In this document: positions 45,183 to 58,106 of the stretch, piece after piece
Layout: each line of letters opens with the position of its first letter
Numbering within the stretch: the first letter of the stretch is position 1
NCBI GenBank assembly: GCA_951213105.1
Contig: OX578144.1
Location: 85,635,015 to 85,699,014 of the forward strand
Source of the DNA: Amaurobius ferox
Taxonomy: Eukaryota > Arthropoda > Arachnida > Araneae > Amaurobiidae
Length of the DNA: 64,000 bases
Reading direction: 5' to 3'
Position numbers and translations under genes: made by a program
Notes under the pieces: generated by a model
What the model was told of the DNA's origin: nothing
The model's database searches: none
The model's input: the letters and a program-made list of their open reading frames with translations, nothing else

Positions 45183-45680
45183 AGAGCCTTTCTGCCCCAA
45201 CTGGGAATCAAATTCTGGATCTTCGAATTGGTTAACTGAAGTTCAACCAGTGAGCTACTGGGATGAAATTGCAAGCTCTTATTGTCGAAGGGGACACTGC
45301 ATTCTCCACTCTCTAATGTCAAATTGTCGTACAACTGACAATCTGACTGACCACCTCCTGCTACTTTTACCTCAGGCTAGCCTCCTGATGCTAATTTTAT
45401 TCTGCAGGTTAGCTTCCTACGTGGTCGTTATCCTCTCTATTTGAAATCGGCGTTCAATATCCAAGGTCCACTGAATCTATGCTAGTCGTACTTGGATCCT
45501 TTGAGACCTCCGATAGCTTTGCACTAACCTACAGGGTTGATTTGTTCGGATGCCATTTCAAAGATTATTGCTGCCTCAACCGGGAATTGAAACTTGGATC
45601 TCCTAACTGACCAGCCGATGCTCTACCACTGAGCTACTGGGACGAAATTGCAATCATTAGTCTCCCGTACTGGTCCCCTT
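45183..45680 (-). mobile_element. Dimeric tRNA-derived SINE (type S2), uninterrupted
   Basis: The minus strand reads CAGTAGCTCAGTGGTAGAGC (box A) and GTTTCAATTCCCGG (box B) at 45641-45572. A body of about 300 bp follows, then a second tRNA-like head (CCAGTAGCTCACTGG, CAAATTCTGGATC complement) at about 45265-45188. The second head is more degraded. It serves as the reference that shows the copy at 32545 is split. Confidence 0.8.
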
Positions 45681-46055
45681 AAGAATTAAGAAAATCTATT
45701 ATTCTAAATATATAACTTTTGCACTTTTCTTTAAGAAATCATGCATATGTTAGATAGGTTACAACTTATTTGATGCCTATCACTTATCTGACATATGTCT
45801 GATTTCTTCAAGAAAGTACTGAAAGTTGTATTTTTCACAAGTAGTTTTTTATTTATCATGACTAACTAAATCTATTCTTTACTATATTTGAGTATTGTGG
45901 GGTGGTTTTATGTTCCGATCACATAAATAATGCATTTATAAGATTTTAAGTCTTATTAAGTATATAAAAAATGTTAATTTTTAATATTTTGCAAAAATTC
46001 TATTGAGCAAAATTTGCAAGTTTTCTTAAATTGTGGGCTTGTGAGGTTCATTCGT
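45681..46055. other. Non-coding with small inverted repeat
   Basis: TTAAGAAATCATGCATATGT at about 45731 pairs with ACATATGTCTGATTTCTTCA at about 45792, giving a local hairpin of roughly 100 bp. No gene. Confidence 0.5.
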
Positions 46056-46445
46056 TTTATTTACCATTGAACTAAGGACCACCCTTCTGGTCATATTTCA
46101 GGGGATTGAGGTATTGGTCCGAAGTGTGGCTGACTGAAATTTGGAAAACGTTTATTTGTTCTGCACCCGTGGTAAAAGTAACGTAATAACAGATTCAAAG
46201 CATCGCAACAACCCATAAATAAAGTTGAGCCAGCTCGTTAAAGGAAGATTCGATTGCATTTCTTTTTCCATCCACTATTATTACATGTAATAAAAATTAC
46301 AAGGTGATTTAACAAAACTATTTATATGTGGTGTCGTTGAACACAGAACTAGTCACAATTCAGGAGATTGAAGTTCGCAGGTACGGCTGACCGATTTTTT
46401 TAGAACAATTTTTCTACACCCGTGTCAAATATATAATGTATTGAC
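46056..46445 (+). repeat. Diverged two-copy direct repeat
   Basis: Unit 1 (about 46070-46190): CATTGAACTAAGGACC, TTTCAGGGGATTGAGG, GTGTGGCTGACTG and GCACCCGTGGT. Unit 2 (about 46335-46435): CGTTGAACACAGAACTAG, ATTCAGGAGATTGAAG, GGTACGGCTGACCG and ACACCCGTGTC. Spacing about 265 bp. Confidence 0.65.
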
Positions 46446-46944
46446 TGCAGTAGTTAATTTCGGTTTTCAAAGGTCTTGTTTCGAATGGAAAGGATGTAAA
46501 TTTATTTAAGTGATTTCATGAAATACCGCTGGCAACATAATTAGGCGCAATCCGACAGTTTCGTGTTCTATTCTTGATACCAAATTATAATAGATTACAT
46601 AAATGCAGGAGTTTGTGTAAATTGGACCAATGTCCTGGAATTTGATGAAATATTCACATCTTTTGAGACAAGGGTGGAACGAAACCAGTGCCCTAGTAAC
46701 TAGGCTCTGAAAACCGTTTAGGTCCAAAAAATCGAAACTTATTGCCCTCAGATTTTAGGGTGGCCCCAAAATAATTCCATAATTGTATTCTAAAACTTTG
46801 AAACTTATTATTTTCATTCCGAGCATTTGAACATATATCTTGTCGTAATAGGTAATATATTTTAGTTTGAATTATATAGATGTTGCTTTCTGTAAGGGTG
46901 CATTTTTTTTCACACCTAACACTCTAAATAACCAATAATTTAAA
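46446..46944. other. Non-coding, no feature
   Basis: No gene; the 73-codon minus frame at 46506-46727 has no motif. Confidence 0.5.
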
Positions 46945-47265
46945 TACACTTTGTGCGAAGGATGTATAGAAGCATAAATAATACAAATTGCAGCATACAG
47001 CTGTTTCGAGGATGCGCTGAATCCCCTTCGTCAGTGCAAGAGAAACAACAAACACGAAGTCCAAAAAATGAACTGCTTTTGACTTCGGATTCGTACTTCG
47101 TCGTTTGTGCTTCTTTTCTTTCGTATTTCCTCTTTTACAAGTTTATTGGTTATCTTTCTCTGACGAAGTGGATTCAACTTATCCTCGAATAATATGTATG
47201 TTGCATTTGGGTTATTTGTGCGTTGCTTATGTTTTCCATACTGTCCTCTTTATGTTTCGTTTGTA
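46945..47265. mobile_element. Long imperfect palindrome, MITE-like
   Basis: CGAGGATGCGCTGAATCCCC then TTCGTCAG at about 47010-47037 is inverted as CTGACGAAGTGGATTC then TTATCCTCGAA at 47159-47187. The outer arms also pair (GCATAAATAATACAAATTGC against GTTGCATTTGGGTTATTTGT), and the inner CAACAAACACGAAG pairs with CTTCGTCGTTTGTG. Frames at 46953-47192 and 47105-47404 cross it and are not supported. Confidence 0.65.
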
Positions 47266-50200
47266 TAAAAATACCCATATGGAGAAACGTCAATTATTTT
47301 TATTGTCCCTTGTAAAAACTGATAAAGTGGATGTGGAGGGCCTGGAGGAATGTTGTGCCTTGGGCCACAGATTGACTTGGGCCCTACAAGAAGAATATTA
47401 TTAATAATATATTTGGAACCATGTGATATACCAAACTTTTAAAATTGGTTTGAAATATATATTAAATTTTCAATCCAAACAATTCCTTCTCCTTCTGTTT
47501 TAGACATATTCAAAGTTCGCCAGCAATTATTAGTGAAATACAACAATAATATTGATTTCCTACACATGTCTATTTTATGTTAATAAACAAATTATTGAGT
47601 TTCTCTTCTCTCATTTTCTAAAGTTTTCAAATAAAATGAACGTAATTGAATAGTCCAAGTTACATCGAAGAGCACTAACAATAAACGTACATCTTTGTAC
47701 CACGTGTTCAAATTTTGTTGCAAATGTTTGCTCGATTTTAAACGATCATTTAAGATTTGCATTTCAGTTGCAGTCATATATCGATTTTCTTGAAAAATCT
47801 GATATTGTCAAAAACATTTTACATTCCGTTATTTCTGAGCTGTGTATAGATATTTTAATACAATCAATTCTGTTAATTTTATTGTTATCGTAAATTTGGG
47901 AAAGCGACTTGTCAATAAGTTTCAATTCTTAGTTCAGTATTTAAATATAGTTTTCAGATATCTTCTAAAATTAAATGCCGTTATTTTTCAAGTATAAAGT
48001 TAGAACTGATACTTCGGTACTGATAGAACAGATACTGATACTTCTTACAAAGTATAAAGTTAGAAGGGATGTCAGAATGTGTTTTTTTTGTATTCGAACT
48101 ATTTGAAGAACGTTTTGGAAACTTTCGAAACGGTGGTTGTTTGTGTTTGTATGTGAGGTGTGAATAAGATACCTCAATAATAAATGCACGTATTACTATG
48201 AAGTATTCTGTGAAAATATATTATGTAAAAGACTAGAATTGGAAAAAAATATTTGCGAAACGTATCATTAGAATTGTAATTATGACTTACTGATAATCAT
48301 GTTATTTTTAGTATCTATATTTCATATTTTACTCACTTTGGAAAAATTGTACATCGTCATTTCATTCAAATTTCATTGTACATCTGAAATGTTACTGAAA
48401 AGAATTGTGTTATAATACAGAATAAAGAGAAATAAGTTTAAAATTTAAATTATGTATTTAAAAAACTTTACTATTACTATTGATCATAACTTAACCTAAA
48501 AGAAATCAAACTATTGAATTAAACTTCATGCAATGTGTACATGAGTCGTCAAAAAAGTCGTAAAAAGGTATTAACAGTTAATGCGCGTGATGGCGTTAAT
48601 TACAAGCGTGACAGAATACCAAACTCACTGACAATACGCAATTTAAAAACCAAAAGCCAAAACAAAATCGTATTAATATATCAAATCCTCCTAAATTAAA
48701 TAACTCTTAAGAAAGATAAAAATAACTGAAATTTTAATCACCTCTTATTTTATTTACGAGAGGATAGTTTGATATAGTTAACATCAACGTTGGTTTTATT
48801 TGAACTAGCAATATTTTTAAACTTTCGATTTATGGTGCAAAATTCGTCATTTTCTTCACAGGAAACTTGTCAAAACCATGGATAAATATTTGCATACACC
48901 GTTATATACAATCCTTTAGATTAAATGTTAATACATTTATGGCATTTTGTTGAGTAACTCTACATATTTGTAATTTCACTGAGGCGCTTGTATTTTGCAA
49001 GCTTCTTCTTTGACTCGAGTTGCTTTGTTTCTCTCTTTAGCATTGGCTCAATGCAATTAACTAAAATTATGTTATCGTAAGAACAGTAATCGTTTGAAAT
49101 TTAAAATGTAAAACATGAAAACAATAATAGAGAAGCGAATAATCGTATCACCATAGCATTTTATATGCTTATACATTTAACGCAAAACTGAAAATATGTT
49201 GAATATATTGTAATTCGCATAATCAGAAGATAAAATATTCAAAATTCAAATTTCCAAAACATTATTTATATAAAAATTAATGTCATTGCCTGAAATTGTA
49301 ATATTAGTATAGCAAATACAGAAAACTAACAGCTTAAAATTATTATGAAAAAAACCTATTGAGTAAACAAATGCACTACATAAAAAATAGCGTATTTATG
49401 AATTATATTAAACATATGTATAGGGTTATAAAGTTACAAAACAGTCTATGTAGAGCTAAGTTGTTCTAGGCTAGGATCATCTGAATCTTATATGCGTAAC
49501 CCATTTTGCAATCAAAAAATAAAAAATAAAAATAAAAACCAATGTACGCAGTTATATCTGCATGAGTACGGATGCTACTAAATATGTTGATCTTTTGGGA
49601 TTACTAACCGATGAAACACTGTAACAGAGAGAAAAATGCTTTCTCTGAATATATCTGGGTCTATCGCGGCATATTTTAAAAGCCATAATAAGTTCAATTT
49701 AAAAATATAACAAATTGTATATTTTCATCATATAGTTGAATTAAGCTGCAAACGTAGATAATGTTCGCGTTCTTTGTATGTACTACTATATTCCCAGTGC
49801 TGTATCCGTTTAGGGTAAAATTTAGTACGCTATTTTGAATAGTTCGTTGCAAAAATTTCTTTAGTCTAGAAAATTACTTTGAAAGCTTAGCTGTTAGCTA
49901 AACAGTTAGCTTTGAAAGCTTACTGTTTAGCTGTAAGTGAAAATATTTTGAAACAAAAATCACTTTTAATCGAGTATATAAGAAAGTTTTCTGAAATAAA
50001 TATAATATTAATGTACAGAATGTAGGTTATATAGTTTTTTTAAGCCAGTAGATTCAAGCCATTTCTGCATCGAGCTTTAAAATGCAGTGTTTAATTTTCA
50101 AAAATTATATTAATTTTCTAAATAAATTTGAATATTTCATTTTCATACAATGTGTCGCCTACGATGGATTTTAAGGATTAAAACATTTTTTTTTAATCTG

Positions 50201-50629
50201 TAATTCTAAGTTAGAACAGCTTAATTTAGCAATAGAGTAGAAAGTGTAGCAATAGAACAGATAAAAATATATTGTTTTCTGATTCATGGAAGTATGGGTT
50301 GATCACCAGGCAGTAGCTCATAGAGATACAACAAGTAAATTGGGTATAGGAGCTGGAATATTTACGCATACCATCATCCATCTTATGTATATTAATATCT
50401 GAATAGCCATAACTATACATAAGATAGCTACATTCGTGTACTACCATGGTATTTTATACAATATTGTAGGTAGTATTTAATATACATTCAAAATTAGTAT
50501 TTCATACCGTATAACAGTTAGTACTTCATGTTCCATTTGTGTTCTCTACTTGTGGTCTTTTACTATTCATCCGAAATTGAATTTCTAGAAAATATACTGT
50601 ATTGGGATTTAATCTCTCCGTGCTGCCTC
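47266..50629. other. Long AT-rich stretch, no gene
   Basis: I see no gene, SINE or family 1-4 element. AAAGTATAAAGTTAGAA is doubled at about 47991 and 48050, with GATACTTC repeats between. Short frames (47592-47777, 47971-48189, 50226-50447) have no motif. Confidence 0.55.
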
Positions 50630-51140
50630 AAGATTTATTGTGTGGAAAGTCAAAGTAATGTAAATAGGCTTCCATTTTTCATGTTCACAGGTAAATCCTG
50701 TTGCATGAAAAGTCAAAGAAATGTGAATTGGCTTCTATTTTTCATGTTCACAAGCAAGTTCTGCTGTATGGGAAGTCAAAGAAATGCAAATGAGCTTCCA
50801 TTTTCCATGTTCACAGGTAAATCCAGTTATATGGAAAGTCAAAGAAATGCGAATTGGCTTCTATTTTTCATGTTCACAAGTAAGTCCTGTTGTATGGAAA
50901 GTCAAAGAAATGTAAATGGGCTTACATTTTCCTTTTCACAGGTAAATCCTGTTGTATGGAAAGTCAAAGAAATGTGAACTGGCTTCTATTTTTCATGTTC
51001 ACAAGTAAGTTCTGTTGTATGGAAAGTCAAAGAAATATAAATGAGCTTCCATTGTTCATGTTCATGGGTAAATCCTGTTGTACGGAAAGTCAAAGAAATA
51101 TGAATTGGCTTCTATTTTTCATGTTCACAAGTAAATCCTA
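50630..51140 (+). repeat. 63-bp minisatellite, eight units, dimeric pattern
   Basis: GTCAAAG landmarks at 50648, 50712, 50775, 50838, 50901, 50963, 51026 and 51089 give a period of 62-64 bp. Odd and even units differ consistently: one has TTGGCTTCTATTTTTCATG and CACAAGTAAG; the other TGAGCTTCCATT and CACAGGTAAAT, so the true repeat is about 126 bp. Since 63 is a multiple of three, frames of 149 and 83 codons run through (50528-50977, 50890-51141) as a 21-residue repeat with NWLLFFMFTSKSCCMES. Two 62/64-bp units break the common frame, which argues against selection for coding. Confidence 0.9.
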
Positions 51141-51582
51141 AAAAATAAACAAATATGTAACGCCACCTGATACATCAGATAATTGTAATCATGGCAAATA
51201 ATTTTACGATTTACCCATTTATTTTTATTTATCTAGTTTAAATATAAAATTTCTCTGTTACTATACTTGGTGTCGTGTACTACATGTGAATGAGGGAAAA
51301 CAATATTGACTCAATCAATTTTGTTCTGAATTATCATGAACTGTTTTCACTGGCTATTTTATTTTCGCTACAGTAATGTCAATATATATAGAAACGAGTG
51401 ATCGAGATGAAATTATATGTAAAAAAACTCATTGTATAGTAACAGATATCATTCGTTTTGTTCAATTTCTTTGTGACCGCATCCATTGAGTCACAGACAT
51501 AAAGATAAAGCAGAGATGAAAGAAACAAGAAATAATAATCATGCATAAAGCATTGATTACGAAATACTTTTCCAATGAAAAG
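51141..51582. other. Non-coding, no feature
   Basis: No gene or repeat recognised; the 68-codon minus frame at 51379-51585 has no motif. Confidence 0.5.
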
Positions 51583-53735
51583 CAATTTTATTTAAACACC
51601 TCTAAAATTCGATACATGCAGCAGTGATATTTTTTAAATTATCACAGTATTAAAATAATTTATTTTACTTGGGAACTTAAAACTCCATCTAAAAAGGCAA
51701 TGCTATAAAATCGTCTGCTTCTCTATGTGAAATCAATGAATAATTTATTCATATCACTTATACTCCAGATTCAAGAACTAAATAATTTTGCGTTACAAAA
51801 AATTAAATAATTCTTATACAACTTATCTTAGAGCTTGAATTGTTTACATTCTGCATACGTTAAAATTAGTCTTCATTGTGAAATAATCAATGTTTTGTAA
51901 TCATTTAAAATAAAAAAAATATTGTAATTGCGTAGAACAACATTTAAATACACAGATAATATGCAAAAATAATGAGTTTTTATAACGGATGCAACAATAA
52001 ATATAAATATAAGCTTTCTTTAAAAATCACGATGTTCACTAAGCGAAAAGCAATATGGATGGCTTATTTTATTTTGCAGTGAGTCACGTGATCTTCATAT
52101 AATATGTGTGTAATTATTATATCAGTTTTAACACTTTACAACATAGTTGAAAATTGTTTATGGCTTTGTTCATTCTGTCTGTCTGCCTGTTTGTCTGTCC
52201 GTTAGCACGATAGCTGCCGTAGAAATGACTTTAGAATGTTAAAATGTTAGTATGTTGTTCAGACGGTCCGTGGGACCTGTGGGAAGATAAATGAATAATA
52301 TCCCCCAATTAGTTTTGGATTGAACCCGGGTTGAAAAACGAAATACATTAAACCCTATGGAACCTAATTTTTCAAATATTTTTAAGTGGATTTAAAATTC
52401 ACAAATTGCTTCGAAAGTTTTAGGAAATATTCACATTATTACATTAAATATACAACAAAAATTTCAGCAAAACATATTCAGTAGCTTTTAAAATAAAAAT
52501 TAAAATAATAATTACGCCTTTTATATGAAGAGATCACGCAAACCACTTCAAAATGAAATGTTCCATCCACTTTGGGCCAAAATCGTCATTTTTGAAGTTT
52601 TTTTTTTAATTCATAGTGTTGCATCCGTCAAAAACCGCTATATTTTTGCTTAAATTATGTGCATTTATATACTGAAACAACGCAATTACAATATATTTGA
52701 GTTCAAATGATCATCCATCTTTGATATTTCTACAACGAAGCCTAATTTTCACTTATGGAGAATGTAAATATCGGAAGATGTGGAATGAGTTGTATACGAA
52801 TTGCTGCATTTCTTTAAAGCAAAATTATTTAGCTCATGAAGTCTGCAATATAGTTGATATGAATGAAATATTCATTGATTTTACACAGAGAAGCAGACGA
52901 TTTTTGCAATGAAGTTTTAAGCATAGATTTTAATTACTTGTACCTCCATGGTCTTAAGTTTTAAATAAAATATATTATTATAGTATTGTGATGAATGAAA
53001 AAATTTATGAAAGAAATGCTGCTTTTATATAGAGAACCAGACGTGTTATATTTCGAAGACGTCATTTGAATAAATTTCATTTGTTTCGCATGAAGTTTTC
53101 AAATATAATAAATTATTGTAGTATTATGAAAATTTTAAAAATATTACCGAGGAATGCATCACATTTTAGATGTTTAAACCAGGCAATTTATATTTCAATG
53201 CCGTTATTTGAGTGAAGTTCATTTTTTTTCGATGAAGTTTTAAGTTTCTAAATACAATAACTTAATGTAGTATTATGGTAATTTTAAAAATATTACCGAG
53301 GAAAGTATCGCATTTTAGAGATGTTTAAATAAAATTGCATTGACGTTGGAAAGTAATAATCATGCTTTATGCATGATTGGTCTTCCTAGTTTATTTTGAA
53401 AACTGCTTAGCATATTATGATGAATTTATTTTACACATTTAATGTGATATTTTTTAATATTTCCTTCAAAGCAATTTGTGAATTTAAACTCCACTTAAAA
53501 TAATGTTTGAAATATAATGTTCTATAGTGTTTCATTTTTTCAACCCAGGTTAAATCCAAAACTGATTGGGTGATATTATTCTTTTACATTTCCATATGTT
53601 TCACAGACCGTCTCAACAGCATACTAAAATTTCATTTTGATAAAGCCATTTTTACTGCAGTTATTTTGTAAACAGACAGACAGACAAAGATACAGCATGA
53701 ACAAAGTTAAAAACACTTTACAAGTATGTTGGAAA
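51583..53735 (-). mobile_element. Family 2 element, copy D (outer), split by copy C
   Basis: On the minus strand the head runs from 53735 to about 53387 (CAAAGATACAGCATGAACAA complement, AACTGCAGTAAAAATGGC, GAATAATATCACCCAATCAG). The element resumes at about 52135 with the middle (TATGAAGATCACGTG complement) and continues through AATCGTCTGCTTCTCTATGT to the tail at 51583-51660 (TTTAAACACCTCTAAAATTC). The break sits between AAAATAAA and AATAATTAC, which are contiguous in copy C. Confidence 0.7.
52136..53386 (+). mobile_element. Family 2 element, copy C (inner), full length
   Basis: Head TTTTAACACTTTACAACATA, GTCTGTCTGCCTGTTTGTCT, GCACGATAGCTGCCGTAGAA. Middle (52508-52930) with GGATGCAACACTATG complement and AAGCAGACGATTTTTGC, homologous to 51700-52105 in inverse. 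Tail with three internal repeats (ATTTTAAAAATATTACCGAG). It ends in a perfect 8-bp hairpin, AATCATGC-TTTA-GCATGATT spaced around 53360-53380. The frame 52697-52912 lies in the middle segment and has no motif that I recognise. Confidence 0.75.
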
Positions 53736-53867
53736 GTACTAAAAATGGCTATATCGTATTTATATATGCTGAATTTTTATGGATAATTACTTTTTATTAT
53801 TATTTCTCAATTATTATGAAATTATTTTTTAGTTATTTTTAATCAAATTATATCTATATCGATACTG
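53736..53867. other. Non-coding, no feature
   Basis: AT-rich, nothing recognised. Confidence 0.5.
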
Positions 53868-54960
53868 TTGCGACGCATCCTCTCAAATCGAGAGGGCACT
53901 CCAAGGATGCAAAAATGAGTCCGAATTACTGAAAAACTAACTATCTATTTAAAAGCTCCAATAGGCCCAAAAATGAACAATATGCAGCTAATAACACTAT
54001 AGCTATCTTACAATATTACAAAAAATACAACTATAAGGTACAATGAAACATAAATTAAATATTCAAATAATTGCACAAATAGCTGAATCTTTTCTCAAAA
54101 CAATGAAGTATATCGCAATTCAATTGCATATAAATATCCAGAAAATAGTCTTATCTTCAAAACGAATTGTCTTATCTTCAAACGTTTTACGTATCCCTAA
54201 CTATATCAAACAAATAATTGTACCAAATATCATTCGATTATTTCAATATATTTTTACGAGATATCTTGTTCCGCAGATTCGCTAACTGAAATTTGGCCAT
54301 AACTGAAACAAATGTTTGATTCGGATTTAGAGATGAGATGTGTGAGACCAGGAATTGAGTTCACACCAGATTTAAGTGAGTCAGTTTTATGTTCAATATT
54401 TACGGCTGGCTGCAATAGTCAATAATGCTTCAGACAAAACGACGCCAGTTTTTACAACATTTTGACTCTAGGGAGCAATTATGCCATAAACATAGAGGCT
54501 CAGGTGTAGCTATGAGAGTGGTGAAATATGTTTACCAATGGCAAACTGGCTGGGGGGGCCTTGTCCTAAAGTCGGCCAATCAGAGCCAAACAGGCGTGTC
54601 AGACCTCAGGCAAAAAAAGGCGGTAACCAAGAGATAATACTACACAACTTCTACGAGAATAGTCGGTTAGCAGTTATGAAACAAGGATGAAGTAGTTAGT
54701 AAAGTCAAAAGTAAGAATGATATTTTCTACGGTAGTACGGAGGCAATACAGACGAGAAATCATGACGACTTCTACGGAATCCAGAGGCAAACGTGAAACA
54801 CCAATGTCCCGATTACAGGTTCCAGAAGTGTTCGGGAATACAATGAGCTGATGCAGCCCCAGTAAGGAGCCCAACGCGCAGAATTAAGGCCAGTACGATA
54901 TGCAGATGCAAAAATTGTAGTCTATGGCCAAAGCCGAATGTGAAGTTATGTGCCCATTAA
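53868..54960 (+). other. Composite repeat, LTR-like start, CCAAT-containing GC-richer part
   Basis: TGTTGCGACGCATCCTC with GGATGCAAAAATGAGTCC resembles the segment at 60829 (TGTTACGAACGTATCCTC; GGATACATGGATGAGTCC). At about 54215-54370 there is a decayed family 1 core in reverse (GTACCAAATATCATTCGATT). The 54470-54900 part is richer in GC, with a seven-G run and GGCCAATCAGAGCC. TGTT-starts and such U3-like sequence recall retrovirus-like LTRs, but I could not find a matching end or target duplication. The 70-codon frame at 54425-54637 is not supported. Confidence 0.35.
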
Positions 54961-57265
54961 TAATTGTTGAAGGTCTTAAATACATTTTAGGCATTTTTAA
55001 TCCATGGTCTCACACTTGCTCTCTCCTTCGCAAATAAAATATGCAAATTGTGTAATGAATTTAATAATTAATCGAATGTTGTTAATAAATTATTTTATTT
55101 GTAAATTTAACATTGGTGCAATTAATGGAGTAGTATTACGTTAGTAAATATCCTTTTACATAATTCGCGCTGAAGATATATTGGAGGGTTATCAATGGCA
55201 CACAATGCAATGTGTAATAATGTTCCACGAATACGATAATTACGGTCATGTTTAGATAAATCAATTTGATAATATGCTTGTGCATAATTCTCGTATGATG
55301 ATTAAAGCGGTATTTTTAAATAATCAACGCAACTAGGAATAAATAAACTTTTATATTTTATTTTTAAAGGTGCGGTATTAATTGTAATTAAAGCATTAAC
55401 AATCCTAACAAAGTAATAATCTATTTAAGTTACTTTTTTTTTACTGCACCACAGTATGTATGTCCATTTCTAACACTATCATAACATTTTGTCCTTACAC
55501 GAAATATATGTACTATAGGAAACGTAAAAACATTCATGAATGATGGTCGAATAAATTTTGATTACATGAGGAGAGTGATAAATACACTGAATACTCAAAT
55601 ATAAATTAACCAAATGTCGACAGCCGTATGACAGTTAGCATAATGTAACTCAAAATTAATTTCCCAACCACCAGTTTGCGTTGTCCCAGAAATCTTCTGT
55701 CATACGCAAATTGGGTTTCCCTCCTGAGCAATATTACTAACAATTTTTTCCCACTTTGGGTATGTGAAATGGATAGTGGTCACTAAGTGTGAGACCTATG
55801 CACTTACACCGTTTTAAATTAATGCATAAAAGGTGTTCACATTTTATTGCTCTGTTAACATGAAAATTGCGGATGTAAAACAATATTTCATTTCCGATAA
55901 CTATATATTGCCTTATTTTCAACGTTTTCAAACATTTCAATCTAGGAATCATTGATTAATAAGAACGATTTTCAATAGTTTGATTAGAATCTCAATGATT
56001 GGTTGATTAGAAGCCAGCAGACGATTTAGGTATTTGAAGCTCAACTGCTGTTTTTATGGTTGTAATCATGTGCTATAAATATGAATTAAAATATCTCAAG
56101 GAGGATTAACTGCATGTAATTTGAGTTAAGAAAATTAAGAATATTATTTTCTGCGCATGATTATATAACAGATAATGTTTGTGTGTTTACTCGTTCTCGA
56201 ATTATGATACGAAGAATTATGAAAATAATATTCGAAATGTATAAAATTTTCAAACAAAATTCAGATAATTTTCATTCTTTACAAGTCATGTCTGACGAGT
56301 AGAGTTTCAAGTTTCTATCTTTAGAAGTTTGGACTATGTGAATAAACACTTAGTTAGTTAGTCTTACTCAGCTGTACACTACAGATAACTCGACATCCCT
56401 TTTACAAAATATAATTAATATACGATGACCCATCAAAATGAAATTGATTTGGACCAATATATGTCCCCTAACAAAATTTACATTTGAAAAATAGGGAAAC
56501 TCACATTTTAAATCAAGAGTATTAAAACAATATTACCCATAACACGGCAGTGATTACCAAAGAAATGAAGTTCAAAGTTCTTTGATATTTTGTCAGCTTG
56601 GAGGTATTTGCCAAATCTTGTCAAGTTGGCGATATTTCAGTTTAATTTGCTGCCAATTATGATAAACAGTCAGAGAGAAAAATTATTCCTTTTATATTTA
56701 GTTTACACGTTTTTACATAAATACTCTGTATAGATTATACTGATATTTTAAATTTTATTTTATTAGTTTTTAAACAAAAATGCGATGATATTCCTTTACA
56801 GTAGTTTTTTCCGTAGATGTTACTTTTCACTGCTCGTGTAAATAATTCCTTATCTACTTTTCTTTCTCAAATTGCAGTTTAATCTATATGCGGCTCTGAG
56901 AATTTAATCCGGCTGAAAAATAATGCAGTTTTATGTAAGGTTTGAACGATCTTTTCGAATGGAATGATTCTTTCATGCATTATGACGTTTTTTTTTCACA
57001 AAGATATTAAAAGAGAGATAACACGGTTTGATTATGAATAAAGCTTGTTTTTATTTCCCTCCCAAAGTGTATCAAAGTGTATTCTGAATTATAATTAAAT
57101 GAAGAGAGGAAGTTAAGGAACTGAAAAAACGAATATATTTTATTAATTTTGTTTTTATACTGAAAGGGAATTTAACTGAATTGTATAAATCGTAATTCTG
57201 TGCGCAGTTCAAAATTTATATTTTGACAAAGTGTAAGAGTACACGAATTATAACAGTAGAACATT

Positions 57266-57270
<5 letters not shown>
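54961..57270. other. Long AT-rich stretch, no gene
   Basis: No gene. About 56595-56690 (TTGCCAAATCTTGTCAAGTT, GGCGATATTTCAG) is a small family 1-like fragment. The minus frame at 55737-55952 has no motif. Confidence 0.55.

Positions 57271-57350
<80 letters not shown>
57271..57350. repeat. (AT)n microsatellite
   Basis: 80 bp of perfect AT dinucleotide. Confidence 0.97.
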
Positions 57351-57353
<3 letters not shown>

Positions 57354-58106
57354 GGTCTTATGTAATTGCTGTATTTCTATTCTTCGGATAAAGTTAGGTA
57401 ATGTAGTTTCAAAATCCGGATGTTTCCGTTATTTGCACACTTCTGTTATCATTTTCCAATTGAAGTTATCTCATTTAGTATCCGAGATCAGTTATTTTCC
57501 TTTTATGCATATTCTCCTCCTTTCTTTTCTGGATGAAGAAAATCCATTCTGACTGGTTATCACGGTTGCACCACTTGTCCTTTTTAACACTCCTGGTACA
57601 ATACAGCTCACTTGCTACTGAAACCAGTTTTTTACGTGTAAATTTTGTTTATTTCTTCTAGATTAATATGTTTATTAGATTTAAGAAACTGGTTTTTTCC
57701 GATAATTTTTGTCTCTTAACCTATGCATTTTTTAATATTGCAGTATTTTATATTCATTATTTGCAGTTATTTTCCCCTGTAGTTTAAGCGCTTGATTTGC
57801 ATTGCCCTTTTTGCGCATTCAATTTGGTTCAATCTGCGATGAAAGATGTGTCAGCTGAAAATCCCGTTAGCAATTTATGACGCAATACTTTAACAATGAA
57901 AACAATATTACACATTCAAAAATGAGCTAAAATAAAGTTTCGTGATGAGACGAATTTATTAGCACTTGTAATACAAGTAATTAGGACATAGGTCACAAAC
58001 ATCCCAGATACCAGAAAAGTTGTTAATATAGAGATCTAAGTATGCATTATATATTACATTACAATGCTTTTCTAAACAAACTGGAGAATATGCTTCGATT
58101 GACGAA
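57351..58106. other. Non-coding, no feature
   Basis: The 66-codon frame at 57352-57552 has hydrophobic stretches but no domain; no other feature. Confidence 0.5.

Noticed and set aside
45572..45641. tRNA gene on the minus strand
   Set aside because: Box A and box B are clear, but the anticodon arm does not pair well and the sequence continues into a SINE body repeated elsewhere.
50630..51140. CRISPR array or silk (spidroin) repeat
   Set aside because: There are no unique spacers and the genome is eukaryotic; the 21-residue product has no Gly/Ala-rich silk composition.
52508..52930. Possible host gene exon (frame 52697-52912) conserved as an inverted repeat
   Set aside because: The inverted partner at 51700-52105 shows it is the middle segment of family 2, with indels that break the frame.
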